Below, piece after piece: positions 8,301 to 14,390 of a DNA stretch of 15,843 nt. The stretch is taken from assembly GCA_007119345.1 (NCBI GenBank), contig SKPV01000171.1:1-15843 (forward strand). The letters are read 5' to 3'. This DNA comes from Halovivax sp. Its GTDB lineage: Archaea; Halobacteriota; Halobacteria; Halobacteriales; Natrialbaceae. The position numbers were made by a program, and so were the translations under genes. Positions within the stretch are counted from its first letter, which is position 1, and each line of letters starts with the position of its first letter. The notes beneath the pieces are model-generated. The model searched no databases. It was not told the origin of the DNA and worked only from the letters and a program-made list of their open reading frames with translations.

Positions 8301-9987
8301 ACAGGGCGTCGGCGAACGCCGAGGACTCCTCGGAGTCAGTCGGCGAATCGGCCTCCGCATCGGCCGCGTCGACGCCGTCGGCCTCGGCCGTCGTCGCCGG
8401 ATCGTCAGTTCCCGACTGTGCGTTGGAAACCCAACCGGGAGTCGTCGAGGTCGACTCCGGCTCCCGAGCGTCCCCCGCTTCCACATCGACACCGGCGTCC
8501 TGGGTCGACTCGTCGACCTCGTCGTCTACGACAGCGTCGTCACGTTCGTCGGCGCCGACCTCCGCTTCGTCATCATCACCGGCCCCCTCTTCCGCTTCGT
8601 CGTCGAAACGGTCGTCGAAACCGTCGTCACCCGTCGCCTGGGCACCCTCGTCCGCGACGGCCTCGGCTGCGGGTTCTGCGTCCGCGACGGCCTCGGCTGC
8701 GGGTTCTTCGATCGAATCGAAGGTGTCGCTTCCGGTGACGCGGTCGGTCGGTCGCTCCTCGCCGGTCGGAGTGGATTCCGGTTCCCAGCCTGCGTCACCC
8801 TCCAGGAACGTTGGATCGTCGGGATCGACGTCGCCGCCGAGGAGTTCGTCCATCCCGATCTCGTCGTCGCTGTCGAACTGGTCGAATTCGAGTTCGTCCA
8901 GCTCCGCTTGCAGCTCGTCGAAGCCGACCATCTCGACTTCCTCTTTCAACTCCTGGAAGACCGCGCTCGCATCTTCGACCTCGTCGTCTGCGTCGTCCGC
9001 CCGATCGCCGACATCGGCCGCGGCCGGACCGTCCGCCGCGGTCGATTCGGACGGCGAATCCGCCTCGACGATGTCGTCGAAGGAACCGGCAGGGCCGATG
9101 TCGTCGAACTCGCTGACGTCGTCGATCTCCTCGGCGAGCGCGTCGATGTCGTCGAGCTCCTCGAACTCCTCGAGGAGTTCATCGACGGACAGTTCGTTGG
9201 CCTCGTTGCTGGAGAGGTCGGGGGACATCGACGAATCGATCGGATCGGCTCCGTCCGACGACGTCGCCGCCGCGTCGAAGCGGTCGGTCACCTTCGCGAT
9301 TTCGAAGTCGGCGACCGCTTCTACCGGCTCCAGCGCGGCCGCGATCGCCGCCTCCCCGACGGCGGTCGCGAAGACGGCGTCGATCCGGCTCCCGTACTCT
9401 CGGTTCTCGATCGCGGTGCGGGACGGATCCGTCCCCAGCAGATCGAACGCGTCGATCAGCGCCTCGATCACGACGAGCCCGTTGTTCAGCTGCCCGGACT
9501 CGGGGATCGCCATCCGGACCAGAAACGCTTCGTGTTCGGGGTCCGACGGCGGGTCGAATCGAGCGATCGTCGCGTCTATCTCGCCGTCGCTCGGTGGCGT
9601 GACCCGCATCGCGGCCTCCGAGAGCGGCGCACGCAGCGCTGCGATCGTATCCGCAGGGTCCGTTTCGATGTCGCCCTCGAGGGCGACCTCCTCGACCATC
9701 ACGTCGAGGGCGTCGACCGCGTCGAAGACGGTGTCCATCAACTCGGAGGTTACTTCGACCTCGCCGGCACGGACGCCGTCGAGCAGGTCCTCCAGTGCGT
9801 GGGCCAGGTCGCTCGCGCGCTCGAGACCCATCGCACCGCTGTTGCCCTTCAGGGTGTGGGCGGTCCGGAAGATCCGGTCGAGGACCGCCTCGTCGTCGGG
9901 CGATCGCTCGAGTTCGAGCAGTAGGTTGTTCAGTTCGGTGATGTTCTCTTCGCTCTCCTCGACAAAATCGCGCCAGTAGTCATCCAT
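5335..9987 (-). CDS. cheA: Chemotaxis histidine kinase CheA with giant acidic linker
   Basis: CheA is the central sensor kinase. It autophosphorylates and passes phosphate to CheY and CheB. The protein has 1550 residues, more than twice the usual 600-700. P1/HPt is residues 1 to about 110, with the phosphorylated H44 in RTAHTLKGNSGAMG. A P2-like response-regulator docking domain covers about 151-238. Residues about 239-1138 are roughly 900 residues of Asp/Glu/Ala/Ser/Thr/Val low complexity. The P3 dimerisation helices start near 1175 (SVRVDNEQIDTLL). The P4 ATPase shows the N box HLVRNAVDHG (N1291), DDGSG (1331-1335), FHPG (1369-1372) and GRGVGMD (1384-1390). P5, the CheW-like domain, runs from about 1425 to the end. 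All catalytic motifs are intact. I chose ATG 9987 because an AGGTGA ribosome-binding sequence precedes it and the residues upstream are junk-like. It overlaps the cheB stop by 8 bases. Confidence 0.96.
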   Translation of the reverse strand: MDDYWRDFVEESEENITELNNLLLELERSPDDEAVLDRIFRTAHTLKGNSGAMGLERASDLAHALEDLLDGVRAGEVEVTSELMDTVFDAVDALDVMVEEVALEGDIETDPADTIAALRAPLSEAAMRVTPPSDGEIDATIARFDPPSDPEHEAFLVRMAIPESGQLNNGLVVIEALIDAFDLLGTDPSRTAIENREYGSRIDAVFATAVGEAAIAAALEPVEAVADFEIAKVTDRFDAAATSSDGADPIDSSMSPDLSSNEANELSVDELLEEFEELDDIDALAEEIDDVSEFDDIGPAGSFDDIVEADSPSESTAADGPAAADVGDRADDADDEVEDASAVFQELKEEVEMVGFDELQAELDELEFDQFDSDDEIGMDELLGGDVDPDDPTFLEGDAGWEPESTPTGEERPTDRVTGSDTFDSIEEPAAEAVADAEPAAEAVADEGAQATGDDGFDDRFDDEAEEGAGDDDEAEVGADERDDAVVDDEVDESTQDAGVDVEAGDAREPESTSTTPGWVSNAQSGTDDPATTAEADGVDAADAEADSPTDSEESSAFADALFGGPSTDPSEPTEDSTTESDEDEGDVADGPVVASADGQVDVDSDAEPFEADRDDVGVGSAADDEPVAGAAGATDSVESVDAVEATSDEPAIAPTEADEIERKPALAEDDDQSKDDVDEPGSADEGLPDDAAEAPATDVDEGEPATDDVEGEPATDDVEGEPETDEVEERPGPDEVEEGPATDDVDGEPATDVDEGERTVGDDDAITADSPESSTDAASDEDGIEATFDEDAVDMPVDDLAGDAEFDGLFDGESEIGSTDAADGQSGDEPADESGADESADAASTDAGSSDSDAGPDVDWDRVVDEDEDADGKDDEPGRVDPDSAAVEPDAADVEATAERTDDPAEAEEDEGDAEDGVAVDSEAEPDAEDVTVEADSATDVGDTTAEASVETDEDTEADDVPAEADAGAVEAEPRRGPGEPVEDTADETAPEVDDEVGEDSIDDFGTADDAFDPVGDLDDVEFGPDDSIDALDDDLDYAVAGLSEDEDLDATASSEDDDAFASVDAELDVLSDIEEPVDDAFGATGADDSFGDAATIDDSFDDVDADDVSGSFGPAEDDFDPGETTSFGDEADDGGESDIARLLDELSEMAIPDIDIPEQIDQEAAEEMGDHAQSVRVDNEQIDTLLQLVEGLVTSRVRLRTAVDAREDFETLERELDDLEDITAELQETVMDVRLVPLQTVTNRLPRVVRDLAREQGKRITFDQENEHVELDRSILDRIGDPLIHLVRNAVDHGIEDPETREDAGKPPEGSITLSAERSRDRVTIEISDDGSGLEAERIRDEAVAADVLTESEADALSNDEVYDLVFHPGLSTADEVTDVSGRGVGMDVVRRTVDELNGHVVVESEPGEGTTVRMTLPVSVAIDDVLFVESGGEQFGVPVKVIDDIADAALVGRSDDGLVYDAGDEALPVIELGEAMGAAGTGANGDGMVVRIRGDVREVALHCDDVQGRQEVVVKPFEGFIRDVPGLSGATVRGRGEVVTILDVTTL
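7714..7902 (-). repeat. Seven in-frame 27-bp repeats inside the cheA linker
   Basis: Seven consecutive 9-residue units of the form P-A-T-D-[DV]-[VD]-[ED]-G-E are encoded here. In coding order they are PATDVDEGE, PATDDVEGE twice, PETDEVEER, PGPDEVEEG, PATDDVDGE and PATDVDEGE. The first and last copies are identical at the DNA level (27 of 27 bases), pointing to recent duplication or gene conversion. All lie in the cheA reading frame, so copy changes lengthen or shorten the linker without a frameshift. Confidence 0.9.
8651..8710 (-). repeat. Two-copy 30-bp in-frame repeat inside the cheA linker
   Basis: The sequence tccgcgacggcctcggctgc plus the following seven bases (gggttct) occurs at 8651-8677 and again at 8681-8707. 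It encodes two copies of a 10-residue EPAAEAVAD-type unit. This is direct tandem duplication within the cheA low-complexity region. Confidence 0.85.
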
Positions 9988-11137
9988 GGCTCTCACCTTC
10001 CACCGAGAAAGCGTCGACGAGTCGGGCGGGGAGGTCGTCCGCGGGAGCGATCTCGTCGACGGCACCCGTCTCGATCGCTTTCTGTGGGATCCCGAAGACC
10101 GGACTGGACCGCTCGTCCTGGGCGAACGTCCGACCGCCCGCGGCCGCGATCGCCTCGATCCCGGCGGCGCCGTCGCGGCCCATCCCGGTCAACACGACCC
10201 CGGCCAGCGGATCCGAAACCGTTTCGGCGGCCGTGCGCATCGTCACGTCGATCGAGGGTCGAACGCCGTGGATTCGCTCGCCGTCGTCGAGTTCGACCCG
10301 TATTTCGCCGTCGACGTTCTCCGCGATCTCCAGGTGCGAGCCGCCCGGGGCGACGACCGCTTCGCCGCCCCCGACGAGGTCATCCTCGCCCGCTTCACGG
10401 ACGTCGTACTCGCTGGTCGCGTCCAGTCGGTCCGCGAATCGCCGCGTGAATTCGGCCGGCATGTGCTGGACGATCACGATCTTCGCTTCGAGCGCTCGCG
10501 GTAACGTTGCCAGCAGCCGTTCGAGAATCCGCGGTCCACCCGTCGACGCGCCGACGATCACGGTAGGATCGTCGACGGTTTCTCGGTCGACGGTCACGGT
10601 CGTGGATTTCCCCGCGCTCCGATCGCCAGAGCCGCGTCGGCGCTCGTCCGGCCCGGTGGCGGCGCCGCCGGCCACCGCGCGTCGCCGGCGGGCCGACCCC
10701 GCACGGTGGGCCGCAGCCGTCGCCCGCGCCAGCGCCAGGGACGACACGTCGGCGCTTGCGAGGTCGTCGACCGTTTCGAGCACGGAGTCGATCAGGTTCG
10801 CGAGATTTTCCTCGCGGGAGCCGTCCGGCTTCTGGAGGAACTCCATCGCGCCTCGGCCCAGGGCGTCGAGGGTCGCCTCGGCGCCGGCTTCGGTGTGAGC
10901 GCTGAGCATCACGATCGCGGTCGGGTTCGTGGACATGATTCGTTCGACGGCATCGATACCGCTCATCCCCGGCATCTCGACGTCCATCGTCACGACGTCC
11001 GGCTCGAACGAGGTCGCGGCCTCGACGGCCGATTCGCCGTCCGCGACCGACTTCACCTCGTAGCCCGCGTTGGCCAGGGCGTCGCCGACGACGGTTCGAA
11101 CGAACCGGGAGTCGTCGACGACGAGTACGCGCGTCAT
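9980..11137 (-). CDS. cheB: Chemotaxis response regulator methylesterase/deamidase CheB
   Basis: CheB removes methyl groups from receptor glutamates and can deamidate glutamines; it is activated when CheA phosphorylates its receiver domain. The protein has 385 residues. The receiver (about 1-125) has D8/D9, the phosphoacceptor D52 in TMDVEMPG, Ser79 in the switch position and K103. The methylesterase domain (about 190-385) has the catalytic triad S198 (GASTGGP), H225 (VQHMP) and D322 (TGMGRDG), with family-typical spacing. The linker at 144-178 is unusually basic for a haloarchaeal protein, with ten Arg/Lys against three acidic residues. ATG 11137 overlaps the cheY stop (ATGA), which fixes the start; the longer in-frame extension reads through cheY out of frame. 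The stop overlaps the cheA start by 8 bases. Confidence 0.97.
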   Translation of the reverse strand: MTRVLVVDDSRFVRTVVGDALANAGYEVKSVADGESAVEAATSFEPDVVTMDVEMPGMSGIDAVERIMSTNPTAIVMLSAHTEAGAEATLDALGRGAMEFLQKPDGSREENLANLIDSVLETVDDLASADVSSLALARATAAAHRAGSARRRRAVAGGAATGPDERRRGSGDRSAGKSTTVTVDRETVDDPTVIVGASTGGPRILERLLATLPRALEAKIVIVQHMPAEFTRRFADRLDATSEYDVREAGEDDLVGGGEAVVAPGGSHLEIAENVDGEIRVELDDGERIHGVRPSIDVTMRTAAETVSDPLAGVVLTGMGRDGAAGIEAIAAAGGRTFAQDERSSPVFGIPQKAIETGAVDEIAPADDLPARLVDAFSVEGESHG

Positions 11138-11496
11138 GCAGCGACGACGTCGGCGAGTGCCTTGCGGACGCTCGGCTCCTCGAACGGTTTCGTCACGTAG
11201 CCGTCCGCACCGGCCTTGACGGCGAGTTTCATCTTCTCGCGCTGCCCGACGCTCGTGCACATGATGACCCGCGAGGTGGGATCGAGCTTCTTGATCGCCG
11301 CCGTCGCTTTGATGCCGTTACACTTCGGCATCACGATGTCCATCATCACGATGTCGGGGCTCTCTTCTTTGTACAGTTTCACCGCCTCGGCTCCGTTCGA
11401 CGCCTCGCCTACGATGCGATAATCCTCTTCCAATATCTGGCGCAGCAGATTACGCATAAAATGGGAGTCGTCGACGATGAGCACCCCTTTCGACAT
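11134..11496 (-). CDS. cheY: Chemotaxis response regulator CheY
   Basis: CheY is a single-domain receiver. When phosphorylated by CheA it controls archaellum rotation; in archaea this works through the adaptor CheF. The 120-residue length is exact for CheY. D9/D10 form the metal site, D53 in MMDIVMP is phosphorylated, T81 in MCTSVGQ is the switch residue, and K103 in TKPF completes the active site. It is the first gene of the che operon, and a TATA-like promoter lies directly upstream. Its stop overlaps the cheB start. No CheF, arl (fla) or transducer gene is within the window, so the output machinery must be encoded elsewhere. Confidence 0.97.
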   Translation of the reverse strand: MSKGVLIVDDSHFMRNLLRQILEEDYRIVGEASNGAEAVKLYKEESPDIVMMDIVMPKCNGIKATAAIKKLDPTSRVIMCTSVGQREKMKLAVKAGADGYVTKPFEEPSVRKALADVVAA

Positions 11497-11516
11497 TTAG
11501 TTGTACACCAACACCC

Positions 11517-11540
11517 GATAGAAATACGACGACCATAAAT
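11517..11540 (-). promoter_or_regulatory. Candidate promoter of the cheY-B-A-C-C-D-R operon
   Basis: Read on the minus strand, an A/T-rich ATTTATGG lies 37-44 bases before the cheY ATG, and TATTTCTATC lies 21-30 bases before it. Both fit a haloarchaeal TATA box, the second implying a leaderless or nearly leaderless mRNA. No strong ribosome-binding sequence precedes cheY, which also fits a very short leader. Which box is used cannot be decided here. Confidence 0.45.
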
Positions 11541-11730
11541 GCTGTCTCCCGATTATCAGACGTGATAAGCGTCGTCCGAAGGGCCCGACGGTGAGGTTCC
11601 GACCCCGACTCGGTTATTCAACGGGTCGGTGTCGTACCACAACCGCGAACAGTTTCGAAACGGGCGGTCCTCGACGGCGGCTACCAACCCCAGCGTCGCA
11701 CTCGAGGTTCACTCAATCTCGAATTGAATC

Positions 11731-11779
11731 GGTCGGATCGGGTCGGATCGGGTCGGATCAGTCGGATCGGTCGGATCGG
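11731..11779. repeat. Short tandem repeat, 9/10-bp unit ggtcggatcg
   Basis: Three 10-base units (ggtcggatcg twice, then ggtcggatca) are followed by two 9-base units gtcggatcg. The repeat is visible directly. It lies in the spacer between the cheW terminator and the cheY promoter, outside any credible gene. Confidence 0.85.
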
Positions 11780-11852
11780 CGAGTGCGAGCGGACGCCTGC
11801 GGTGACGACCAGCTTACCTTCCAACGGTCCCATCGGATCGCTGGGTTCGCTA

Positions 11853-11888
11853 GGAAAATGAATGCGCTCGATTCCCGATCGAATCGAG
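11853..11888 (-). terminator. Candidate hairpin terminator of cheW
   Basis: The sequence has a perfect 8-bp inverted repeat, CTCGATTC (11867-11874) and GAATCGAG (11881-11888), with a 6-base loop. On the minus strand it starts 18 bases after the cheW stop and is followed within about 10 bases by ATTTT. Archaeal termination relies mainly on T-runs, so the T-run may be the active part. Confidence 0.45.
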
Positions 11889-11905
11889 AGCGGATGCGGT
11901 GACGT

Positions 11906-12709
11906 TCACTGCCCACCGGCAGCGCCGACGTTCTCGAGGTCCGACTCGGCCACGCGACCCGACGCGAGGAGCAGTCGATCCACGTCGAGCAGCGGCGTGA
12001 CCTCGACTTCGACGTCCGCCTGAACGGGCTCCGGTTCGGACTCTTCGGGGGCTTCTTCCTCCTCGAGCGAGAATTCGTCGACCTCGACACCGAACTCGTC
12101 GTCGACGTTCGTCGAACGACCGCCGTGGAGTCGGTCGGTTATCGATTCCGTCGGCCCGTCCGTTTCGGCAGTCTCCGGCGACGCGGGCCCGGAGGCGATC
12201 GCGTCGACGACCAGGTCCCGGGCTCGGCGCTCTCGGCGAATCAATCCGACGACGAGCGGGTGCGCCAGCGCCGTTCCGTCGATCTCGTCGGGGTCGAACT
12301 CGTCGACCCCGAGCAGATCGTCTTCGGGGACGGCTTCGACGCCGTGAATCTCGTCGACCACGATCGCGGCCGGTTGATCGGGTCGGTCGAACACCAGCAG
12401 GCTCGCGGTCGCCGACGGACCGCCGCTGTCGGGGAAGTGTACGTGGGGGTCGACGAGAACGGTGATCTGGCCGCGGATGTCGGTGATGCCGTCGATGGCG
12501 GGCGGCGTCCGCGGAATCCGCGTCCTCTCCGCGGGCGGATCCGTGACCGCGCGAACGTCCGCCACCGGAATCGCCAGCTCGTGCCTGCCGATCTCCAGGA
12601 AGAGAAACCGGTGGAAGGTTCGTTCCTCCTCGTCCCCACCGCCCGATCCATCACCCTCTCGGTCCCCGTCCGCCGACCCGAGAAGTCCGTCGGGGAGATC
12701 CGAAGACAT
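11906..12709 (-). CDS. cheW: Chemotaxis coupling protein CheW with acidic insertion
   Basis: CheW links receptors to CheA through an SH3-like double-barrel fold that matches the CheA P5 domain. The protein has 267 residues against a usual 140-180. Residues 1-30 are a Gly/Asp-rich disordered tail. The CheW fold runs from about 31, with HELAIPVADVRAV, the conserved GITDIRGQITVLVD (74-87) and LLVFDRPDQPAAIVVDEIHGV (104-124). Residues about 172-236 are an acidic insert, and the final strand TPLLDVDRLLLASG follows it, so the fold is interrupted rather than extended. It is a separate transcription unit with its own promoter and terminator, 409 bases upstream of cheY on the same strand. It lacks receiver and kinase motifs. 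Confidence 0.9.
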   Translation of the reverse strand: MSSDLPDGLLGSADGDREGDGSGGGDEEERTFHRFLFLEIGRHELAIPVADVRAVTDPPAERTRIPRTPPAIDGITDIRGQITVLVDPHVHFPDSGGPSATASLLVFDRPDQPAAIVVDEIHGVEAVPEDDLLGVDEFDPDEIDGTALAHPLVVGLIRRERRARDLVVDAIASGPASPETAETDGPTESITDRLHGGRSTNVDDEFGVEVDEFSLEEEEAPEESEPEPVQADVEVEVTPLLDVDRLLLASGRVAESDLENVGAAGGQ

Positions 12710-12733
12710 GTTCGTACTGCCGTATTACAGCGC

Positions 12734-12745
12734 ATGCTTAAAACT
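12734..12745 (-). promoter_or_regulatory. Candidate promoter of cheW
   Basis: On the minus strand the sequence cagTTTTAAgca places a TATA-like box about 29-34 bases before the cheW ATG at 12709. That spacing fits the leaderless or short-leader transcripts common in haloarchaea. There is no clear ribosome-binding sequence before the ATG, in agreement. Confidence 0.5.
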
Positions 12746-12754
12746 GTGACCCCC

Positions 12755-12864
12755 GCCACCGTCGACGTTTGCCGCCCCCGAAACCGTCTGCCACCGTCGA
12801 CGTTCGCCGCCCCCGAAACCGTCTGCCACCGTCGACGTTCGCCGCCCCCGAAACCGTCTGCCAC
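12755..12864. repeat. Three direct 35-bp tandem repeats upstream of cheW
   Basis: Copies lie at 12755-12789, 12790-12824 and 12825-12859, with five bases of a fourth. Each begins gccaccgtcgacgtt and ends gaaaccgtct. Copies 2 and 3 are identical and copy 1 differs by one base (T at 12770). Each unit contains the palindrome cgtcgacg. There are no spacers, so it is not a CRISPR array. The 35-base length would shift a reading frame, so it is not protein coding. Confidence 0.92.
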
Positions 12865-12912
12865 GACGGGCTCACCCGTGGCGCTTCGTTCGGCCATCGA
12901 CGGATTCGCCGC

Positions 12913-12941
12913 CCACCGGGGGGTCAGCGGAATCCCGGTGG
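12913..12941. repeat. Inverted repeat across the stop codon of the DUF5803-like gene
   Basis: CCACCGGG (12913-12920) and CCCGGTGG (12934-12941) are perfectly complementary, 8 bp with a 13-base loop. The hairpin encloses the stop codon at 12924-12926. No T-run follows on the minus strand, so it is not a standard terminator. It may protect the 3' end of the mRNA. Confidence 0.5.
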
Positions 12942-13694
12942 CGGTTTCCGGTCGTCGTCCTCGACGTCGACCTCGAGGCCGAGTTCCTCTCGCTGGCGAC
13001 GGAGCCGCTTGACCTTGTAGTACGTGATGGCGAGCGCGGCGCCGCCGACCGACAGCGCGACCGCGACCAGCCCGAGGAACAGCGGGATGTCCCTGGTCCG
13101 ATAGTACTGCAGATTGACCGTGCTGTCGACCTCCTCCCAGGTGATTCGCTCCCTGTCGTCGACGATCTCTCGTTCGTAACCGCTCGGACGCACCTCGCCG
13201 AGCAGGAACGCCGACGTGCGGTGACCTTCCGGGAGCGTCACGTCGTAGGATCCCGCGACGAAGGCCGGAAGCGTGAACGACTTGCGGCCGCTGTCGCCCG
13301 AGAACGCGAGCGTGCCGTTCCCGTCGGGGACCCGGACGTCGGTGCTCGTCCGACCCTGATCCACGTCGAGTTCCGAACCGGTCACCATCGTGCCGTTCGG
13401 GTACCAGTAGCGGACGGCGTGGATGTCGATCGCCTGATCCCGGTACAACGTGGATTGAGAGAGTTCGAGTTCCTCGGTCCCGTTCAGATCGTAGACCGCC
13501 CGGAACTCCCCGCTGCTGACGATCCCCGCGGACTCGACGTCGATCGCGACTGTGGCGTTTCGGTCCTTGAGGTCGTCGTACTCTTGCTCTCGATCGAGCG
13601 TCTCGTCGGAGATTCCGCCGAAGATCATCGAACAGCCCGCCAGCCCCGCGAGGAGCGCGACCGCCGCGACCGCGAGGAAGAGTCGTCGGTTCAC
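12924..13694 (-). CDS. Membrane-anchored lipoprotein (DUF5803-like)
   Basis: The protein has 256 residues. It starts with MNRR, a hydrophobic stretch and the lipobox LAGC with the lipidated Cys at 21. A mostly beta extracellular domain (about 25-200) follows, then a single membrane helix (about 203-226) and a basic-then-acidic cytoplasmic tail beginning KVKRLRRQREE. Lipid and helix together give two membrane anchors. The layout and context match the haloarchaeal family I know as DUF5803; the function is unknown. A GGTGA ribosome-binding sequence lies just before ATG 13694, and the gene starts 21 bases after the DUF2110 stop, so it is the third gene of the tfe operon. The membrane location suggests no direct part in transcription. 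Confidence 0.82.
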   Translation of the reverse strand: MNRRLFLAVAAVALLAGLAGCSMIFGGISDETLDREQEYDDLKDRNATVAIDVESAGIVSSGEFRAVYDLNGTEELELSQSTLYRDQAIDIHAVRYWYPNGTMVTGSELDVDQGRTSTDVRVPDGNGTLAFSGDSGRKSFTLPAFVAGSYDVTLPEGHRTSAFLLGEVRPSGYEREIVDDRERITWEEVDSTVNLQYYRTRDIPLFLGLVAVALSVGGAALAITYYKVKRLRRQREELGLEVDVEDDDRKPPPGFR

Positions 13695-13715
13695 GTTCTC
13701 ACCCGCATCTCCCGG

Positions 13716-14390
13716 TCACGGAACCACGCAGCGTAACTCGGCGGGGAGGTACGAGCCGACGCTCGCCAGCAGACCCGGCGGGTCCGTGTCCTCGGTACAG
13801 ACGACGCTCTGTTCCAGCAGCCCCAGCCGCTCGACGGTCACGTAATCCTGGGCGTGACCGGCCCGGTTCAGGGTCGCCCTGACTTCGGCCCGCGTGGCGC
13901 TGTTCACGTTCAATCGCCCGTTCCCTCGAGTCCACTCGAAGAGGCGGTCGCGTTCCGCCTCGGCCAGGCGGCTCGGTTCGTCCGCGCCCCCGTAGACGAA
14001 CTCCAGCGGGAGGTGCTGGACGAGTCCGAACCGATCCCGAATCTGGCTCGGCGTCCCGGGGCCGAGCCCGAGCTCGTCGACCGGGATCCGGACGTCCTGG
14101 CCGGCGTCGAGGACGATTCCGTCCTCGTCCCAGGAATCGAGCGTCCCGACGTACGTCTCGCCGGGTCGCAGGTCCGGGACGATCTCGCCGAACTCCGCTC
14201 GAAGGACGTTTCGGGCGACGACGGCGTCCTCGCCGTCTACCGTCACGCTCGGGAAGTCGTCGTGACGGACTCCGAGGTCGACGGTCACGTCGAGGTCGCC
14301 GAGCTCGTTGTCCACGAGCGAGCGCAGCGAGTCGAGCGCCCGGTCGCGGGCGTCACCCTGTACGTACAGCTTCGTTGCGAGTACGACCAT
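13716..14390 (-). CDS. DUF2110 family protein with S1-like segment
   Basis: The protein has 224 residues and matches the archaeal family DUF2110, of unknown function. Residues 1 to about 75 are an alpha/beta domain (ATKLYVQGDARDRALDSL). About 76-135 looks like an OB/S1-type barrel (GETYVGTLDSWDEDGIVLD). The C-terminal part has an NVNSATRAEVRATLNRAG segment like a helix-hairpin-helix. This suggests nucleic acid binding, by inference only. ATG 14390 shares a base with the tfe stop (TGATG), which fixes the start; a longer in-frame version would read through tfe. Coupling to the transcription factor gene supports a role in gene expression. Confidence 0.87.
   Translation of the reverse strand: MVVLATKLYVQGDARDRALDSLRSLVDNELGDLDVTVDLGVRHDDFPSVTVDGEDAVVARNVLRAEFGEIVPDLRPGETYVGTLDSWDEDGIVLDAGQDVRIPVDELGLGPGTPSQIRDRFGLVQHLPLEFVYGGADEPSRLAEAERDRLFEWTRGNGRLNVNSATRAEVRATLNRAGHAQDYVTVERLGLLEQSVVCTEDTDPPGLLASVGSYLPAELRCVVP

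Larger units (their letters stand above)
11497..11905. other. 409-base non-coding spacer between cheW and cheY
   Basis: No convincing coding sequence is seen. It contains, from left to right, the cheY promoter region and a 7-bp inverted repeat CCGACCC/GGGTCGG (11599-11605 with 11623-11629). Further right come a small TCAAT/ATTGA inverted repeat (11713-11727), the 9/10-bp tandem repeat at 11731-11779, and a probable terminator of cheW. Open frames crossing it are rich in Arg and Ser and have no start context. Confidence 0.7.

Noticed and set aside
5473..9924. A 1483-codon open frame on the plus strand opposite cheA
   Set aside because: It is the mirror of the Asp/Glu/Val/Ser codons of the cheA linker in GC-rich DNA (GAC, GAG and GTC read backwards give Val, Leu and Asp without stops). 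The cheA strand has intact domains and motifs, whereas this one is Arg/Val low complexity with no domain.
9988..10065. N-terminal extension of CheA by 26 residues
   Set aside because: It is Ser/Pro/Arg-rich, overlaps the cheB coding end out of frame, and lacks a better start signal; the HPt domain begins naturally at ATG 9987 with a ribosome-binding sequence.
11138..11260. N-terminal extension of CheB by 41 residues
   Set aside because: It is a shadow of the cheY coding sequence; the receiver domain begins at ATG 11137, which overlaps the cheY stop as in the rest of the operon.
12755..12864. CRISPR array
   Set aside because: The three 35-bp copies are directly adjacent with no spacers, and no cas gene is in the window.
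12241..12897. A 218-codon minus-strand frame across the 35-bp repeats and cheW
   Set aside because: It overlaps cheW out of frame and is Arg/Thr/Ser-rich; the 35-bp unit is not a multiple of three.
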